Part shown: positions 5,776 through 7,961 of the stretch, in pieces | Layout of the letters: every line of letters starts with the position of its first letter | Position numbering within the stretch: position 1 is the first letter of the stretch | NCBI GenBank assembly: GCA_021820165.1 | Contig: JAKADW010000082.1 | Span: 1-7,961, forward strand | Reading direction: 5' to 3' | DNA from: Bacillota bacterium | GTDB lineage: Bacteria > Bacillota_E > Sulfobacillia > Sulfobacillales > Sulfobacillaceae | DNA: 7,961 nucleotides | Notes under the pieces: model-generated | What the model saw: the letters and a program-made list of their open reading frames with translations, nothing else | What the model was told of the DNA's origin: nothing | Databases searched by the model: none | Program-made: the position numbers and the translations under genes

Positions 5776-6982
5776 GGCACGGGAGCGAAAGGTCATTGTG
5801 GTTGGAGCAGGCCCCGTGGGAATGACGGCCGCCCTAGCCTTGTGTCGCAGGGGCATTCCCGTCACGATTCTGGAAGCGGAACCCGAGGGACGGATCCGGC
5901 CCGGAAGTCGCGCGATTTTCACGCATCGGGCGTCGCTACAAGCCCTCGAGGCGGTCACGCCCGGATTGGGATGGACGTTGGCCGGCGAGGGCATCGTATG
6001 GCCTGTGAAGCGTACCCTATTTCGGGGGCGCGAAGTCTATGTCAAACATTACCCGCCCCCTGATCCCACAAATCTTCCGCCATTTTCGAGCTTGCCCCAG
6101 GTTCGCATTGAGGCACACATGTATCAAGCGTGTCAGGCGGCGGGTGTAGAATTTGTGTGGGCGACACCCGTGGAGGGGGTTGCGGTTGATGATGCCGGGG
6201 TATCGCTCGCAACCTCGCGCGGCCCGTGGAGGGCTGCATACGTGGTGGGAGCCGATGGTGCTCGATCCACGGTGCGTAAAGCCTTGGGCATTGGCATGCA
6301 GGGGAGCCGTTCAGCGAATACCTTCATTGTCGTTGATGTGGCGGAGAATCCTGACAATCCTTTGCCCTTTGAACGCCGGTTTCATTACCAGCACCCGGCC
6401 ATGGGTTATCGGAACGTCCTATTCGTGCCATTCGCCGGCGGTTGGCGGGTAGACCTCCAGCTCTTAACGGAGGACGAACCTGCGCGTTTTGGCAGTGATA
6501 CGGGAGTGCGAGGCTGGTTGGCACGGGTGATGCCTGAGTATTATCGCGATCGGGTGACCTGGGTGTCCTCGTACCAATTCTTGCAGGTTGTCGCCGATCG
6601 GTTTGTTGACACGCATCGCCGGGTTGCATTAGTGGGTGAAGCGGCGCATCTGTTTGCGCCTTTTGGGGCCCGCGGTATGAATTCGGGGATTGTTGACGCA
6701 ATCGAAGCGGCTGAGGCGATCCGCGTGGCTCTCGGTGGGGCTCCTGAAGAAAGCCAGGGCGCGTTCGATCGCTTTGCGGCGCGTAGGCAGACCGCTGCGC
6801 GTTATAATCGCGATGCCGCCGGCATCGCGCTCGAACATATTCAAGGGCAAAACCCCACCTTAAATCTGAAGCGCCACGTCGCCGCATGGGTGGCACCGTG
6901 GTCTCGTCGGGCTGGACGTTGGCTGGATGAGGGCCCATACGGCCCCAAGTCCGGTCCGCCAGAGCTGGCGACGAAATACTAG
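5765..6982 (+). CDS. FAD-dependent aromatic hydroxylase, possible salicylyl-CoA 5-hydroxylase
   Basis: A 405-residue flavoprotein monooxygenase of the PHBH-type (group A) family. It has the N-terminal dinucleotide-binding GAGPVG (14-19) ending at an acidic residue E37, the DG motif VVGADGARS (160-168) and a third motif ALVGEAAHLFAPFGARGMNSG (288-308). Such enzymes use NAD(P)H and O2 to add a ring hydroxyl. The third motif normally reads GD; here it is GE (E292). Its length fits simple one-component hydroxylases without the extra C-terminal domain of phenol hydroxylase types. The ATG at 5765 lies inside the ligase gene (11-base overlap) with GAGG 9 bases before it. Coupling to a CoA ligase and a thioesterase suggests that it hydroxylates an aryl-CoA ester, adding the 5-hydroxyl that yields gentisyl-CoA. 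The alternative is a 3-hydroxybenzoate 6-hydroxylase or a salicylate hydroxylase acting on the free acid. Confidence 0.82.
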   Translation: MTDKARERKVIVVGAGPVGMTAALALCRRGIPVTILEAEPEGRIRPGSRAIFTHRASLQALEAVTPGLGWTLAGEGIVWPVKRTLFRGREVYVKHYPPPDPTNLPPFSSLPQVRIEAHMYQACQAAGVEFVWATPVEGVAVDDAGVSLATSRGPWRAAYVVGADGARSTVRKALGIGMQGSRSANTFIVVDVAENPDNPLPFERRFHYQHPAMGYRNVLFVPFAGGWRVDLQLLTEDEPARFGSDTGVRGWLARVMPEYYRDRVTWVSSYQFLQVVADRFVDTHRRVALVGEAAHLFAPFGARGMNSGIVDAIEAAEAIRVALGGAPEESQGAFDRFAARRQTAARYNRDAAGIALEHIQGQNPTLNLKRHVAAWVAPWSRRAGRWLDEGPYGPKSGPPELATKY

Positions 6983-7004
6983 CAACAGCGTGGAGGGCGT
7001 CATG

Positions 7005-7412
7005 ATGTGGAAGACCGTCGTTCGCTGGGGTGAGACGGATGCCGCCGGCTTCGTGTTTTACCCGACCTACTTTGGGTGGTTCGACGAAGCGACGCATTAT
7101 TATTTAACTGCATTGGGGCTGTCGTCGGTTGACCTCTTCAGCCGTGACCGCATTGGAGTACCGATTTTCGAAGCAAAAGCCGTATTCCGTGCGGCGCTGC
7201 ACTTTGGGGATAGCATTCGAGTATCGTCCGCTGTGGATGCGATCGAGCGAAAAACCTTTCGAGTGGCACACCAGGTATGGCGAGGCGAAACGTTGGTTGC
7301 CGAGGGATACGAGGTTCGCGGCTGGGTCCAGTTTGGCCCAGAAGGAGCCAAAGCGGGTACGATTCCGGAGTATGTGCGTGACCTGTTCCAACGCTCAAAT
7401 CCAACTTTGTAG
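7005..7412 (+). CDS. Hotdog-fold acyl-CoA thioesterase (4-hydroxybenzoyl-CoA thioesterase type)
   Basis: A 135-residue single hotdog domain. The N-terminal WGETDAAGFVFYPTYFGWFDEA matches the 4-hydroxybenzoyl-CoA thioesterase pattern 'xGDxDxAGxVFFPxYxxWxD', in two pieces here: WGETDAAG then VFYPTYFGWFDEA. D12 corresponds to the catalytic Asp of that family. It would hydrolyse the hydroxylated aryl-CoA (gentisyl-CoA) to free gentisate and CoA, so that the dioxygenase can act. Two adjacent ATGs exist at 7002 and 7005. GGAGGG (6992-6997) sits 4 bases before the first and 7 before the second, so 7005 is preferred. A longer reading from an ATG at 6927 would run into the hydroxylase gene and adds no family residues. 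It is the last gene of the operon, 22 bases after the hydroxylase. No clear terminator follows; a transposase remnant faces it. Confidence 0.83.
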   Translation: MWKTVVRWGETDAAGFVFYPTYFGWFDEATHYYLTALGLSSVDLFSRDRIGVPIFEAKAVFRAALHFGDSIRVSSAVDAIERKTFRVAHQVWRGETLVAEGYEVRGWVQFGPEGAKAGTIPEYVRDLFQRSNPTL

Positions 7413-7429
7413 CATGCACATAAAATATT

Positions 7430-7961
7430 CCAGTCTAGGGGGTTTCTGTGGTGGATCGCGTAAGGGCGGCTCTGCAAAGACGCTCATTGGGATGTGAAGG
7501 GCCTCCAAGATGGCCACGAAGGTTGCGTGGAAAATTTTTGGCAAACGGACCACTTTGCCCCGTCGCGTAGGCGCCGCTCCAGTAGGCTGTACAGCAGACA
7601 AGCCAGCAGCAGAACATACCCGAGGGCTTCGACACGCTTGGGTTTCTTGACATACAAGGCGCCCACAAATAGCGGATCCTTGAGAAAGTGAAAATGCCGC
7701 TCCACATGCACTTGGCCTTTGTATTCCTTGAGCACATCGCGCGCCGACAGTTCCTCAGGGGGAACCGTGGTCATCCACACGAAGGCGCTACGGCGTTCTA
7801 ATTCGCGTCGCCAGGCCTCGGTGACAACGGCCCCCACGGGTGGGGATCACCCGCCACGTCGTGGTCACCTCCTCCGGTGAGGGGACCTTGCGTGGGAGAC
7901 CCGACCGGGTGTGATGCGCCTCGGGGCGGACCTCCCGCTTGCCGCATGCCAGGGGTTGGGG
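7430..7961 (-). pseudogene. IS1634/IS4-like transposase, C-terminal remnant with two frame breaks (continues past the window)
   Basis: Read on the minus strand from the window edge, one frame gives GLPRK...EEVTTTWRVIPT (about 7893-7839). It then breaks in a G-run (7838-7840), and the next frame continues GAVVTEAWRRELERRSAFV and on. That part (7837 to about 7566) contains EYKGQVHVERHFHFLKDPLF, whose Y, E and K fit the Y-(2)-R-(3)-E-(6)-K signature of IS4-like DDE transposases with Q in place of R. The E (codon 7700-7702) would be the third catalytic acid. It is followed by VKKPKRVEALGYVLLLACLLYSLLERRLR, written here in two parts: VKKPKRVEALGYV and LLLACLLYSLLERRLR. This is typical of IS1634-family (DUF4277) transposases. 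After LERRLR the frame again loses sense, and a second frame (GKVVRLPKIFHATFV...) looks like the continuation. The left boundary is approximate, and the inverted repeat end was not identified. The protein as written cannot be made intact. Confidence 0.7.
7551..7961 (-). mobile_element. Partial insertion sequence, IS1634/IS4-like
   Basis: The transposase remnant implies an inserted element whose other end lies beyond the window. It sits immediately downstream of the operon and faces it. The element end nearest the operon is probably between 7413 and about 7480, but I could not recognise a terminal inverted repeat or a target duplication with only one end available, so only the clearly transposase-like part is marked. 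Confidence 0.55.

Noticed and set aside
6927..7004. Longer N-terminus for the thioesterase from an ATG at 6927
   Set aside because: The added residues are the hydroxylase 3' end read out of frame; the family domain begins right after 7005.
6324..7097. Long open frame on the minus strand (257 codons)
   Set aside because: It lies antisense to the hydroxylase and thioesterase genes, is rich in Arg, Pro and Gln as expected of a GC-rich shadow frame, and shows no family motif or ribosome binding site.
7413..7483. Intrinsic terminator after the thioesterase, or an IS terminal repeat
   Set aside because: No stable stem with a T-run is visible, and the matching IS end lies outside the window, so neither can be supported.

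Overview
The window carries a compact aromatic-acid catabolism locus of bacterial type, followed by a decayed insertion sequence. Strong AGGAGG-type ribosome binding sites about 6-7 bases before ATG starts, tight gene packing, moderately high GC and the protein flavour suggest a Firmicute, possibly an acidophile of the Sulfobacillus kind. That placement is a guess from style and rests on no marker gene.

Layout. Positions 1-201 hold the 3' end of a flavin-reductase-like gene. Positions 371-1801 encode an MFS permease with its own strong ribosome binding site; a GC-rich hairpin (1810-1836) follows its stop codon. A 344-base gap (1802-2145) separates it from the main operon. This gap contains a 9-base direct repeat and, nearer the operon, a 14-base AT-only perfect palindrome that includes a perfect TATAAT. 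Five genes then run in the same direction with gaps of 16, 17, -11 and 22 bases: a bicupin gentisate 1,2-dioxygenase (2146-3198), a fumarylacetoacetate hydrolase (FAH) family hydrolase (3215-4138), an aryl-CoA ligase of the AMP-forming family (4156-5775), an FAD-dependent aromatic hydroxylase (5765-6982) and a 4-hydroxybenzoyl-CoA-thioesterase-like hotdog protein (7005-7412). From about 7413 to the end lies the C-terminal part of an IS1634/IS4-like transposase on the minus strand, with two frame breaks.

How the genes fit. Ligase, hydroxylase and thioesterase together with gentisate dioxygenase point to a CoA-thioester route to gentisate: an aromatic acid, most simply salicylate, is activated to its CoA ester, hydroxylated para to the existing hydroxyl, released by the thioesterase as gentisate, ring-opened to maleylpyruvate and cleaved to pyruvate plus a C4 acid. 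This resembles the salicylyl-CoA route reported in Streptomyces sp. WA46. It differs from direct hydroxylation of free 3-hydroxybenzoate or salicylate, which needs no ligase or thioesterase. The permease is the likely importer of the substrate. No maleylpyruvate isomerase and no transcription regulator is present in the window. The exact substrate cannot be read from the sequence.
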